Below, piece after piece: positions 10,054 through 20,289 of a stretch of DNA of 64,000 nt. Both the position numbers and the translations under genes were made by a program. This DNA comes from Isochrysis galbana. Its lineage: Eukaryota; Haptophyta; Isochrysidales; Isochrysidaceae. Numbering within the stretch: position 1 is the stretch's first letter; the number at the start of each line of letters is the position of its first letter. The stretch lies in NCBI GenBank assembly GCA_018136815.1, contig CM030935.1, positions 4,166,299 to 4,230,298 of the forward strand. Reading direction: 5' to 3'. A model generated the notes under the pieces. The model was not told the DNA's origin. It searched no databases and saw nothing but the letters and a program-made list of their open reading frames with translations.

Positions 10054-13000
10054 TCAAGCCCCGTGCCGATTCTTCCAACCAGCCGCGTCCGATGGCCCTG
10101 TGCACCCTGGGGTTCCGCTGCCGGTTGCCGAGTATTTTCTTCCCTGCGTATGCGGTATGCGTTGGAGCCGGAGAGGCGAGGGTGCAGTTGCGCGACCTGG
10201 AGCGTCCTCGTGCGATAGCACGTTCATAGAGCGGCGGTTCAAGGAAGCATACGGCGCACCTAGGGCTACCGCATTCGCAGCAGGGCTGTCGAAAGGACCT
10301 AGAATGGGCGATGTCGGGAGATTGTCTGGGCTAGTCGCCTGTCGTGAGAGCTCGTTCACTTCACCAAGAGCCTCGTCGCGACTAGCGTCATAAGCGGTTT
10401 GGCGCAGCTCCTCCACGTATTTGAAGGATTCCTCTCGTGAACCTAGTCGCGAGCTCTCGCGTGATTGAGAGCACGAGCCTTGGCAAGATGCAGAACGAGA
10501 ACCGCGATTGAGGCGCATGTGGCCGTAGCTACCCCGCTCGGTGTGTTCGTCGGCGTGGGCTTCGAGAGCGGACTCGAGGTTTGATTGCAACTCCGGAATG
10601 TGCCCTCGCCACGGCACAACGCCCGAGGGTGGTGCCGAGGCAAATGCGGAGGACATGACGGAGGAGGCGGTGGAAGATCGGGAGAGGCGACGGCGCCAAA
10701 GTTTGAGGACGGCCACGCCGCCCGATGAGGACGAGATGAGGCTTGTCATCGCGTCCAGTGGGTGGCATTCGATCACCGCCTCCTGCGAATCAAAATCAGG
10801 ACATGAAGGACAGTCGGGTAAGAGGATGTCTTTGATGTTGGGCTGGGTGCACGGTGCTTGCTGATTTACGGCTGACCCGACGATGGGGTGGGGTGGGGTG
10901 GGAGCGAAAATGTGGTGTGTGTGTGTGCGCGCGCGCGCGCGCGCGCGCGCTACTGCTTTCGACAAGGCTAGAAAGGATCGCCGTCCCGCCGCCGCACTTT
11001 GCAGCCCCTTGTACCTGCATGTTGCGTTTGCAGAGCAGCCAAGAATCACCGGTGGCGTAAACAGCACGGATGTCTTCAATGTCCAGCTCCTTGAGCTGAT
11101 CAACCCGAATCGTCACGCTCCGAACTCCGCTATCACCTCCAACGCCGCTGGCGCCCGTCTTCAGCGTTTGGAGAGGCCATAGCTGGCGCCCGCGTCGGTA
11201 CACCTCCGCCAGCACCTCCAGTGCTGCCACAGTGTACTCTGGGCTTAGGTGACGAAGGAGATGGGGGGAGTAGTAGACAAGGATCGCGGGTCCCATGCCT
11301 GTCTGACGCGGGCTTGAGCGACTAAACTCCTGCCCCACGATACCAGTACGGCACATCTCCTCGGAGAGCACACGGCGGTCATCAGGCGAGAGCCTATCCC
11401 ATGCACTGCCGACGTGGGCGCGTGGGGTAGGGATGTGGGGTGATGAAGGTGGATGGCTCACAAGTCGTTGGGTACGCGTTCATTGAATCTCAGGCAATGA
11501 GATCATGGATCATGAAGATGCTGACAAGGATGGTGCAGCTGTCGATCGAAGCAAGGCCAAGGCGCGCACCTTAAGACGCTGGTCTGCTTCTCAACGGTTT
11601 GCGCCTGGCAGACGAGGCGCATCAGAGCGATTGCACTGTCGCCGGTTGGGCAGTCCGAGAGCAGCGGCATAGACATACTATTCTCGACCCAGTAGCGCTC
11701 CAGATACGACTCGAGTACCTCAGTCTCACTTCGCGTTGCTAGCTCTGAGAGGACCTGTGGAGGGAGGTGGCGGAGAAGGGGCTTCAATGGCTGGCATGCA
11801 CTGGAGGTTCGGGGCATTTACACGCCAGGGAAGGGGTGGGGGTGGGTGGGGGAGGCGGAGGGGGCGGAGCGGTTCCGATCAACCTTTAGGAGCGAGACGT
11901 TTTGCTGTGGCCCTCATACCTTGAAGGATCGGATGAAAGAGCCCAGCACCTGCTGTGGGAAACTGAGCACGAGTTTCTCGGATCCATCTAGCGGCGACGG
12001 CACTGCCCCCGCCAAGTCGGTGAGCCAATGCACAAAGTAGAAGGCGACGTCGGCGGGTTCGGCATCGCCAGCCGAGATGACCTCCTTGAACTTAGAGAAG
12101 AGCGCGCTCGGCGGCGCCTCGCCCTGGACTAGCCAGCCGTGATTGAAGCTCATCTTGGACTGCGTGAAGAGGATTGATCGTTGCATCCGGGGCGATAGGC
12201 CAGCGAATGAGGGCAGCGCATCGGGAAAGAAGTCGAGCACGTAGTACATGGCAATATCATGGTCATTGATCACCTCGTCGGTGACGAATCCTTGGAAAGG
12301 CGAGTGCTCCGGCCGAACTCTGAGCCGCAGTGTTAGGCGTCAAGATGGGGGGGGGGGGGGGATTAGTTTGGGAACCAAGGGCGGGGAGGTGGCGGCTGCC
12401 GTCACAAAGATGCAGCGACGACGTGCATGCATCAGGGGCTAGGTTCACTCACCGTGGGAGCAAGGCCTCCGCCTTGAAAACGTCGTGGATGGCAGTGAGC
12501 GCAAGCATCGCTACTGTCCGTTCCACGTTCACACTGACGGTCGAGATGTCCACCCGGGTCAACGGAGTCGTTGTATTGCAGGATGCGCCGCTGAGAGATG
12601 ATTCGGATGCGAGTTCGGTCGAGGTCTCGCCGAAGTCTTTGCACTCCAGCATCTGCGCGTCCAAGAGGAGTTGTAGGAGGCCTCGCCACTCCTGCTCCAT
12701 GAAAAAGGCGTGCTGCTTGGCCGCGCGCGCGTCATCTGAAGCGCGAGTACAGGGGACAGACGCAGGAGGTCTTGGCGCATCTTGGCATGAGTGGGCCCGC
12801 CAATGCTATGGAGGATCATGAGCCGTTGGAGGGTGTAGCGCCACGTGTCAGGGCTTGTGGGAATCCTCCCCTAAAAAGATCCACCCCTCTCTATGATCCT
12901 GCTGTGCTGTTGATGCGCCGGCCATCGGCTGCAACGCGCCTCGGGACATCTGGGCGCATGCCGACTGCTCACCAGCGATTTGTTGTGGAGTCGGCGGCAT

Positions 13001-14349
13001 TCGCGGTGTCCAAGCGTCATCTACGCCAAACGAGAAGCCTCTGTGATCCATAAGGGACAGCGTTGAGGCGTCAGTTCGCAGTCTGGACATCTACTGCTCG
13101 GCGTGAGCGTTGAGGCGTCAGTTCGCAGTCTGGACATCTACTGCTCGGCGTGCCATCCCCTCAAGATGACCAATCAGTGTTCCACTGGCCCAGCGCTTTC
13201 ACTGTGGAGATTCAATGCTTGCCCAACGCGCCGCGCCCTCACCGTTCTCCATCGATGCCTATCCTCGCGAGCCAATACACCCCGAACAATGCGCCTAAGG
13301 TGCGCAGATACTCCTCCTCTGCCGTCAACCCAGACGAGATATCCGTATGGCCAGCGGGAGCCTCTTCGTGGTGGACTGTGTAGAGCTGTAGCTCGGGGAA
13401 GGCCTGGCGGATGTCCACGTAGAAATCACGCAGCCCGTAGCTGTAGGGACGCAGGGCGCGGGGGCAAGGGAGACTGAGCTAGATGGATGGAAATGTGCTG
13501 TCAGACTCGAGGGCATGCTGCGCAGCCATAGCTACTTGTATGACTCCCTCAACCTCAACCTCGGCGTGGATCGCAGGGGGCTCCCCAGGGCTCGCAGGAC
13601 GTGCGAGCGCACCCCGGCTCGCGAATGCGCATCGCTGCGCGTCGCGCAGCATCCCAATCTGTCTTCCGCTCGGACAGCGCGAGCGGGATGGCTAGCTCTG
13701 GCGAGCCGACAACTGAGTTGGTGACGCTGCGCGCCTCCGGCGCGGCGAGCAGGAAATCGGATCGTGCCGCTGAGTATGCCGAGCGCACGCGCGTCTGGCC
13801 GCGGAAGAGCAGCCGGTACATGGTCTCCTCTTCCTCTCGGAGGTTGGAGACCTGGCGAGTGAGTGCTTCAATTCGCCGCTCGTGCTGTGTGGCGGTGACA
13901 AAACGCTCGCGGCAGGCAGAAAGGGCGCAGAAGTAGAGGCGGCGAGAGGCGATAACCGCCTCCGAATAGGCCCACGTGACCGAGACGGCCGCCACCGCCA
14001 GCACTGCGCCGAGCGTCGGGTCGAGTCGGGCGGGGTGCGGGAGGAGCGGCGAGGAGGCAATCGCAGCCGCGACGACCCCCACCGCGAGCAAGCCGACGAG
14101 GGCGAGATTGCGCATGGGCGAGGCGGCATGTGAAGCGTATGCTGCCTCGACGCGCGCCTCTGTGAATGCATAGCCCGCCCACGAGAGCCGGAGCGGGCTG
14201 GCCCTCGCGTTCATGGCCGCAAGCTCGATGATTGCCGCCTCAAGGATTGGTGTGTACATCTGCTCGTCGGAGAGGAGGGTTCGGCCGCGCTTGGTGCGCA
14301 GCGAGGGGGAGAAGGTGCGCTCAGCTGACGACGAGCCGCCGCTCGCCAT
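10054..14349 (-). CDS. Large multi-exon two-pass membrane protein of unknown family, with HD-like motifs
   Basis: I do not recognise the family. Exons joined by phase-matched GT-AG sites are 14349-13613, 13440-13243, 13040-(unresolved), (unresolved)-12453, 12319-11920, 11754-11570, 11405-11015 and 10782-10054. Exon 1 (MASGGSSSAERTF) encodes two adjacent hydrophobic helices (about residues 78-125), then a coiled-coil-like segment. Exon 2 reads YGLRDFYVDIRQAF...ALFGVYWLARIGIDGE. The middle exons have AIHDVFKAEALLP, INDHDIAMYYVL and VAFYFVHWLTDLAG, reminiscent of scattered HD-hydrolase metal ligands, though this is only suggestive. The last exon is Ser/Arg-rich. Two joins (13.0-12.85 kb and a frame change at 12.73-12.75 kb) were not resolved. 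One gene is inferred from the uninterrupted chain of compatible phases; two genes remain possible. Confidence 0.65.
10917..10950. repeat. (GT)n(GC)n microsatellite in an intron
   Basis: Alternating purine-pyrimidine run (GTGTGTGTG then CGCGCGCG) inside the intron between 11014 and 10783 of the unknown membrane-protein gene. This type of sequence can adopt Z-DNA. Confidence 0.85.
13060..13152. repeat. Two-copy tandem repeat, 47-bp period, in an intron
   Basis: GCGTTGAGGCGTCAGTTCGC... is present at 13060-13105 and again, essentially identical, at 13107-13152. It lies within the intron between exons 2 and 3 of the unknown membrane-protein gene. Confidence 0.9.
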
Positions 14350-15000
14350 CGTGGTGCCTGCCCCCCCCCACCCCCCCTCCCCTCTGTCTGCCTCTCTCCC
14401 TCGCCCCCCCACCCCCCTTTTTCTAGATCCAGGAAGAGAGAAGCGGAATAACGAAGATTTGCTCATTTGCTCTCTCTCCCCCCCCCCGCTCCCCCCTCTC
14501 CTCCTCCTCCTCTCTCCCCCCCTCTTCCTCTGGTCCCTCCTCTCCTCTCCCACCCCTCTCTTCTCATGACAGACTTTACGAGGAAGAGGAAAAGAAGAGA
14601 AGGGGGAAGAGGGGGAGAGAGTCGTCCGGTGCGGAGCTCCGCAATCACTCAGTCCCAAGAAGAGAGAAAAAGACCGGGGGGGAGGGGGGGGGGGGCGGAG
14701 GGCGGCGGCGGCGGCGCGGCGGGTTCCCCCCCCCTCCCCTTCCCCCCCTCTCCCCTTCCTCCTTCTCCAACCCCTCCCCCCCCCCCCCCCGCCCCCCCTC
14801 CCTGCCTCTCCCCCCTTCCTTCCCCCCTCCCCCCCCGCTCCCCCCCATCCCCCCCCGCGCGCCTGCCCTCTCCCCCCTCACTCACTCACAGGAGACTCCC
14901 GCCCCCCCCCCCCGCCACGTCCCCCCCCCCCCCCCTCTCCTCTCTCCTCGCCCCTCCCCGCTTCTCTCCCCTCCCCCTCCCCCCCGCCGCCGCCGCCCTA
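14350..15000. repeat. Polypyrimidine/polypurine low-complexity tract upstream of a gene start
   Basis: Dense C/T runs on the plus strand with a G/A-rich island (about 14575-14710), just 5' of the start of the minus-strand membrane-protein gene. Proline- and serine-rich frames here are compositional. It may overlap the promoter or 5' UTR. 15001-15600 holds no gene; a TTTGAAGATGCC motif at about 15388 recurs near 56590 and 63925. Confidence 0.7.
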
Positions 15001-15601
15001 CCCCGCGCCCCCAGTTTGTTACGTGGCCGCGTGCACACACACCCCTACATATTTCCATATTTCCCTATTTTCTACCTCGCATCACACATAACACATTAAA
15101 CATACAGTACTCTCTCTTCTACTTGCGCCGATTTCGGGACCACCTCAACCTTCGCAGACAGAAAAGAGGAAACTCTCAACGGGATCTTGCGCAGGTTTCA
15201 GGTTTGAAGGGAAGAAGCAGTCCCAACCTTCCTCGGATGGGGTGACAGCTCATCAGCTCTCGGGGGGCGGTTGAGGCGTCTCAACTATGAACAAACAGTG
15301 ATTACACGACTGCGAGATTTCTTGAGTCGCCGCTGTTGAGCCACTGTTCATACTGGACTCTCCAAATTGAATAGAGTAGTAAAAAACCTTTGAAGATGCC
15401 ATCTACTGCTATTACACGTACCCTCTATCCCCAGGTGTCCCGACGACGTCGCCCTCATCCCACGCTCTCTCCCCCTTCCGCTACCCCCCGTCGGAAAAAA
15501 AAACTGAAGGTTCAGGGCTACACACCTACACACCTACACCTACTAGTCGCCTGGTATTTTACTACCCTTCCGCCGCCACTGCCCTTTATAGTTATTCATA
15601 G

Positions 15602-15711
15602 CCCGGTCACTCACTCATTTTAACCACTATTTCCCACCTCCCCTGGGTGTCCAAGGATTCCGCAAGGTCCCCCCCTACCTGCCCCGGCAACTCCCTCCCC
15701 CCTCCTTAATA
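15602..15711 (+). repeat. Dispersed repeat B, copy 2 (fragment)
   Basis: CGGTCACTCACTCATTTTAACCACTATTTCCCACCTCCCC followed by a GGGTGTCCAAGGATTCC block matches the beginning of copy 1 (5057) and the reverse of copy 3 (near 60270). It directly abuts a repeat A fragment. Confidence 0.75.
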
Positions 15712-15800
15712 ATATAACTGAGCATTATTCGTACCACTACTCTCACTAGTCACTAGCCCTGGTACTAACACGACAACCCTCAGCGCACTTGTGACGGACT
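15712..15800 (-). mobile_element. Repeat A fragment (3' tail only)
   Basis: AATAATATAACTGAGCATTA...GTACCACTACTCTCACTAG...GGTACTAACACGACAACCCTCAGCGCAC is the tail end of repeat A in antisense orientation. It breaks off after about 90 bases. Confidence 0.75.
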
Positions 15801-16199
15801 GGAGGTTATGGATGGGATAGGAGGAACCGGATGGGACGGAAGGTAGGCGGCGGAAGGCACGGCCTTTTGGGCCTTGGCGGGTTAAACGGGCTGACCATCT
15901 TCCATGGTTGGAAGATGGATGGCGGGCAGTGGCGAGGGCGAGCGCGAGGACGGAGCGGACATGGCGGACAGCGGGTGTGGGTGGGTGCGTGAGTGGATTG
16001 GATTGGTGTTGTAAGATTGCTTGTTACGACGGAGCGAGAGTGAGAGCGAGAACGAGGGAGCGAGGAGCGACTGGGGCGAGGGACGAGGGCGACAGAGGCC
16101 GATAGGGTACCAATCCGACTAGTCCGACAACAATCCGAGACACGCACACTCGACTCTCGCCCAACATTCCTCCACACTAACGTATCTTTCCCCACTTGG

Positions 16200-17080
16200 G
16201 CGGGGAAGACACAGAAGGAAGGAAACAAGGAAGAGAAAGCCGACAAGAGAGCGACGATGCGACGGAAGAGCCGACGGCGAACGGCGGTTACCGCGAACGA
16301 GTAGGTAGAAAGTAAGGAGGGAATCTACGTGCGTAAACCGAAAGGGGCGAGAGGGTAGGCTTCGCGCGGGGGAAAAGTCCGCAGCGACGAACACCTACGA
16401 CGAGGGCGAGAGCGAGCGCGGGGGAACGACAGCAAGGAGGGACCAAAGGCCGAGCAAGGCCCCTGAGAGGTCATAGTAGAAGTCGGGTCTGACAGCTTCT
16501 GCCATCGAGTGCTAGGGACGAAGAGAGAGACGGAGGTTCGGAGGTTCGCAACGCGCGGCGTTGGAGGGTAGGGCCGAGGCTAGCTAGCGAGCTAGAGGAA
16601 GAGAGAGGAGGAGAATGAGAGCTTCTTAGGTCCAAGGTAGGCACGAGAGACTACAACGCAGGGACTCAAAAAGATCCCTCGCACGCAGACACACACGAAC
16701 TAAACCAAACAGGGCGAAAACTAACCACACCCAGGACGGACTGTCAAGCGTCGGCACCAAGGCAACTCATCGGCGCACAGACATGCGACAGAGAAGTCGG
16801 AACAACGAGGGCAGACCTCGCTGGGGAGCTACCGCCGATACACGAAGAGAAGACGGAAGACTACAACCGATGCATGAAGAGAAGACAGAAGACAGTCGTG
16901 GAACGTTTGATGACATCGAAAGAAAGTAAGAGAAGGGGTAGGATGTCGCCGACGAGACCTTGAGGCTTAAAATAACCCACCGGTTAGAAGTAAAAGTCTG
17001 TCATCATATGGAATACGACACTCCCCGACTAAATTCGAGTCGTCTCGACGAGCGGCATGGAAGGAGAACAAAGCAACCGA
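16200..17080 (+). repeat. LTR-like repeat C, copy 2
   Basis: Matches copy 1 (3400-3660) in its right part and the reverse of copy 3 (33640-33960) in its left part: GCCGACAAGAGAGCGACG...GCGACGGA...CCGACGG...GGAGGGAATC. It ends with TGGAATACGACACTCCCCGACT and CATGG. No pol-type coding sequence was seen here, so it is probably a solo LTR or a decayed untranslated leader. 15801-16199 and 17081-17404 contain no recognisable gene. Confidence 0.5.
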
Positions 17081-17404
17081 AATAGAAGAAATCCGAAAAC
17101 AAATCAACCGAAATAGAAGAAATCCAGAATTAGAACAACGAGGTGAGAGAAACCCCAGTTAACCGAGAAACCAAACATTGAAGGCGACGCTGGAAATAGA
17201 AGACGAGAGCACCCGTGGGCCCTTTGAGCACAAATTCGGAAGCTTGTCGCGGCAACCTATTTGTACGCATCGTCCCACCCATTTCTCCCTTTTACAGGAG
17301 TTTTGCTCGGGTGTTGCGGTGGGTGCAACCGCAGACGACACGCGTCTCATCTCCTGCAACCAACGGCGATCAACGAAGAAAGAGAAACAATCTGCTACAA
17401 CAAC

Positions 17405-18705
17405 AGAGGGATTTTGCAACAGTTGAAACAGCGGGTTACAAGACGTGCTCCGCCTCTGTCGCAACGGAGTTTCAACCGCCTCGCAAAAGGGCAACTCGGC
17501 AGAAATATCAAGTTTTCGAGGTTGAAACTTTGGAGTTGGGGCGAGATCACCCTGAGAGAGGGGAGAGCGCCGCGCCGGGACGAGAGATGCCGACCCGCCA
17601 CTTCAATGCGCAGGAGCTGGGTGAGTCCCAGCTCGCGCTCACAGCGGCGATGCTGCTGGGGATGAGGAGGCGCCGGCGGCAGGCGTCGCTGCGGCGCCAG
17701 GGCCGGCACAGTGAGGCGCAGCGGCACAGCCGCCTCAACGAGGTGGCGATGCTTGCGTTTGCAGCGGAGCCGCTTCTTCGCTCGACCCGCTCGCGCATTG
17801 GGCCAGAGCGCCTGTCGCTGGTGCGTCTGGAGCGCGAGACAGCGGAGGCAGGTGGAGGCGATGGGATTGTCGTGCGCGACATCTACGCACGCTTCGGTGT
17901 GCGCCTTGAGGACTTGCCACGCTTCATCGCTGCACTCGATCTGCCTGCAGGCTTCTCGACGCCAAGCAGGCATGTGGCTAGCGCTGAGGAGGCAGTGCTG
18001 CTCACGCTCCGGCGTTTCAAGACGGCAGGTGAGCGCCCGTCGCGGCACATGTGACACCCTGGATCCTTCACACTCCCACGGCTTTCTTCTCCTTCCTTGG
18101 CACCGCAGGTAGCGTAGCTGGGCTTATGTGGGAGTGTGGTCGTAGTGAGGCTGCAATATGTGAGATTCACCAGACTGTAGTTGAGTACATACATGAACAC
18201 TTTCCACACCTCATAGACTCACGAAGCTTCTCTTCTTTTGCCCCATCGTTCCCGCGCTTTGCCAAGGTCTTTGAGGAGGCCGGCACGGGAGTGCACAACC
18301 TAATTGGATTCGTGGATGGCAAGCTCTGGCAGACGGCGAGGCCGGTTCGAGGGCAAAGGTTCTATTACTCTGGACACAAGCGGGCTGAGGGGAAGGCATG
18401 GGGCATGGGTCGCGGACGTGGGGCGTGGGGATGGCCGCGCAGTGGTCAAGGTGTGGGCTGCAGCCGAGGTGGCGCAGCCGCGGCACCGGTCATGCAAGAG
18501 GACGAGAGGGCGCGGGGGGCGAGAGGGAAGTGCCACGCTCGCACCGTCGCAGCGGCCATCTCGTAAACCACCTTGCGGAGTTTCTTTCACTGCAGGGGAG
18601 TCGAACCAAACCAACGGGTTTTTCTCGCGTTGGCGCCATTGTTGAGACTCGGTTGGCTCTTCCAACCATCTTTCAACCAGAGTTTTAGCACTGCAAAATC
18701 CCTCG
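17405..18705 (+). mobile_element. Truncated PIF/Harbinger element with TIRs and 3-bp TSD
   Basis: 1301 bp. Ends are (A/C)GAGGGATTTTGCA inverted repeats at 17405 and 18705, flanked by AAC at 17402-17404 and 18706-18708. The interior carries the 5' half of a Harbinger transposase, then unrelated G-rich DNA, then the right end. It is an internally deleted, probably non-autonomous relative of the apparently complete element at 51873-56170. The one-base mismatch at the outermost TIR position is the same in both elements (A left, C right). Confidence 0.85.
17587..18566 (+). pseudogene. Harbinger transposase, 3'-deleted
   Basis: Exon 1 (17587-18028, MPTRHFNAQELG...TLRRFKTAG) and exon 2 (from 18109) are joined by a phase-1 GT-AG intron at the same place as in the copy at 52 kb. 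Exon 2 keeps WECGRSEAAI and GFVDGKLW, which holds the first catalytic Asp, through YYSGHKR at about 18387. It then enters unrelated Gly/Arg-rich sequence and stops at 18566. The second Asp (GDSAYP in the other copy) and the Glu are missing, so it cannot be catalytic. Confidence 0.9.
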
Positions 18706-19179
18706 AACGAAAGGGAGGGAATGATTCCGAAGACACGCGAAACTCGGTGAAGTGCAATCTCCGACGACCCTATTATTGGAGTCAAAGAGAGAAGCCACAG
18801 AGGGGGAAGGGAGAAAGGCCGCGGACTGAGCGTCGAGCGATGGCAGCGAAGAACGAAAAAAAAAACCTTTTAATATTCTCGCCACGCGCGCGGCTATGTA
18901 GCTGTCTATCGTAGCCACGCCCGTTTCCCTTCCTTTCCCTCACTTCCCGCCTTGCGGCAACTCCCCTCGTGCTCTACTTAGGGGCCCAGGTTGTGGGGGG
19001 GGTTGGGTAGGGCGGGGGTGCACCGGCCCCTAGTGGTCTGTCCTCGCCTTCCTCCTGTGCCTCTAGGTGGCCCGTTTCTCCCTGCGTCGGTGTGAGTGGT
19101 TGATTGTTGCTGCGTCTCCTTTGTTTTCATCGCCCATCCCTTTTTGGGGTGTTTTCTAGGAGGGAGATGCGCCTCAGCT

Positions 19180-19590
19180 TTAGGCGAGTTTTTCGGCTAG
19201 GCCGAGTGTCCCTGCTACGAGGCCGAGGTTGTCGTTCATTATTAGCTTTCCTTTGTCGTTTTCTGTAAAAATGGGGGCGCTGAGCTCTAACGGTATTTTC
19301 AGCTTAGGTTTTCTACCCTGGGCCACCTTACGAGTGCGCATTCGGTGATCGCCGTTTGGCGGGGCAATACCCCTCACCAGGGTAGTGAACCTTATTAGCA
19401 TGGATTCCAAGACCGGTATGTAGTGGTACGTGTGTGATTCAAACTCTATTCTGTAGAAGTCTCTTATTATGTATCGCCATGCTATTACATAGAGGGTTTT
19501 TAGGCTATCTGGCGTGGTTTCTGCCGGGTATGCAAACAGTCTGTCTTTTGTTTTCTGTTTTTTTGGCCTATTTGGTTTTGGGGTGTAGTT
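19180..19590 (-). CDS. Unknown protein of the tyrosine-recombinase element
   Basis: An open frame reads from about 19590 (PKKQKTKDRLFAYPAETTPD...) through SLKTLYVIAWRYIIRDFYRIEF and RTRKVAQGRKPKLKIPLELS to a stop at 19180, about 135 residues. There is no good start; the only later Met gives 76 residues. The protein-like composition and the context suggest an element-encoded protein, probably truncated at its N-terminus. No family is recognised. Confidence 0.4.
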   Translation of the reverse strand, partial: NYTPKPNRPKKQKTKDRLFAYPAETTPDSLKTLYVIAWRYIIRDFYRIEFESHTYHYIPVLESMLIRFTTLVRGIAPPNGDHRMRTRKVAQGRKPKLKIPLELSAPIFTENDKGKLIMNDNLGLVAGTLGLAEKLA

Positions 19591-19595
19591 AGCGA

Positions 19596-19955
19596 TTGCG
19601 TCTATTGTGTCGAAGATCTTCCTCGTCGCGGGGCACCACGCTAGGTGACACGAATCTTCTTCACTACTGCACTACTGCCCATATGTCTAGGTGGGTGGCT
19701 GCGACCTTGAACTCATACGACATTAAGGCTCCCGAGGGGTTCGCGTATCTCGGCCATTCCCTCCGTTCAGGCGCATCCTCAGCTATCGAGGCTATTAAGG
19801 TGCCGAGAGCGAGAGCAGACTGGCTAGGGGGATGGGCGCCAGGTACCTCGACCCGCGAGAAGCACTACATTGATCCAACTGTAGGTCCGAGCGAGGCAGC
19901 ATACGCTCTCTTTGGGTGGCTACTCGATCACGCGTACTCCGTGTCAGATGCTTAA
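19596..19955 (+). pseudogene. Tyrosine recombinase C-terminal fragment
   Basis: The frame contains YLGHSLRSGASSAIEAIKVP, then ADWLGGWAPGTSTREKHYIDPT. This is the HxxR...(H/W)...Y arrangement of tyrosine recombinases, with HYIDPT carrying the presumed nucleophilic Tyr. Upstream catalytic parts (first Arg, Lys) are absent and the true reading probably begins within the frame near HMSRWVAATL. Crypton or DIRS/Ngaro-type elements encode such recombinases. It is a remnant. Confidence 0.65.
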
Positions 19956-20289
19956 GAGCCACCCCTCCTTCTTGTTCCGCCGCGCCGCGGCGAGGGCGAG
20001 GGGTGTGGTTGTGTGGTTGGCAATACACCACTCCGAGGATAAGTAGGACTTCTAGTCTAGCTCGAATGCAGGGTTTTAAAGTAACCCACGTTCGAACGGC
20101 TTCGGAGCTCCAGACTGATCCTCCGGCTTTCGCTCTCCCAACCCACCCAACCCATTGTTAGGCTGTGGGCGCCTTAGGAGAATTAATATTATCCTAGAGT
20201 ATAAGGCAACTCCGAGGATAAGTAGGACTTAAAGCCTAGCTCGAACCTATGAATACTCCAACGTCGGCACGAGGCGGCGGCGGGCGGCG

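Larger units (their letters stand above)
18852..20250. mobile_element. Decayed tyrosine-recombinase mobile element (Crypton/DIRS-like)
   Basis: Starts with repeat D (A-run, CCTTTTAATATTCTCGCC; 18852-19060), contains two oppositely directed frames (19590-19180 minus; 19596-19955 plus, with a tyrosine recombinase C-terminus), and ends near two direct copies of CTCCGAGGATAAGTAGGACTT with CTAGCTCGAA (20031-20065 and 20210-20245). The base composition is more A/T-rich than that of neighbouring genes. Boundaries are approximate. Confidence 0.55.

Noticed and set aside
14467-15099. Proline-rich plus-strand frame of about 210 codons
   Set aside because: Encoded by C/T homopolymer-like DNA upstream of a gene. 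Several overlapping frames are equally open, so it is compositional.
15821-15840. ACCGGATGGGACGG as another hAT end
   Set aside because: Resembles the 13-bp TIR but differs at the outer bases and has no partner end or target duplication nearby.
15806-16246. Minus-strand frame of 146 codons
   Set aside because: Ser/Arg/Pro-rich, overlaps repeat C, no recognisable motif and no good start context.
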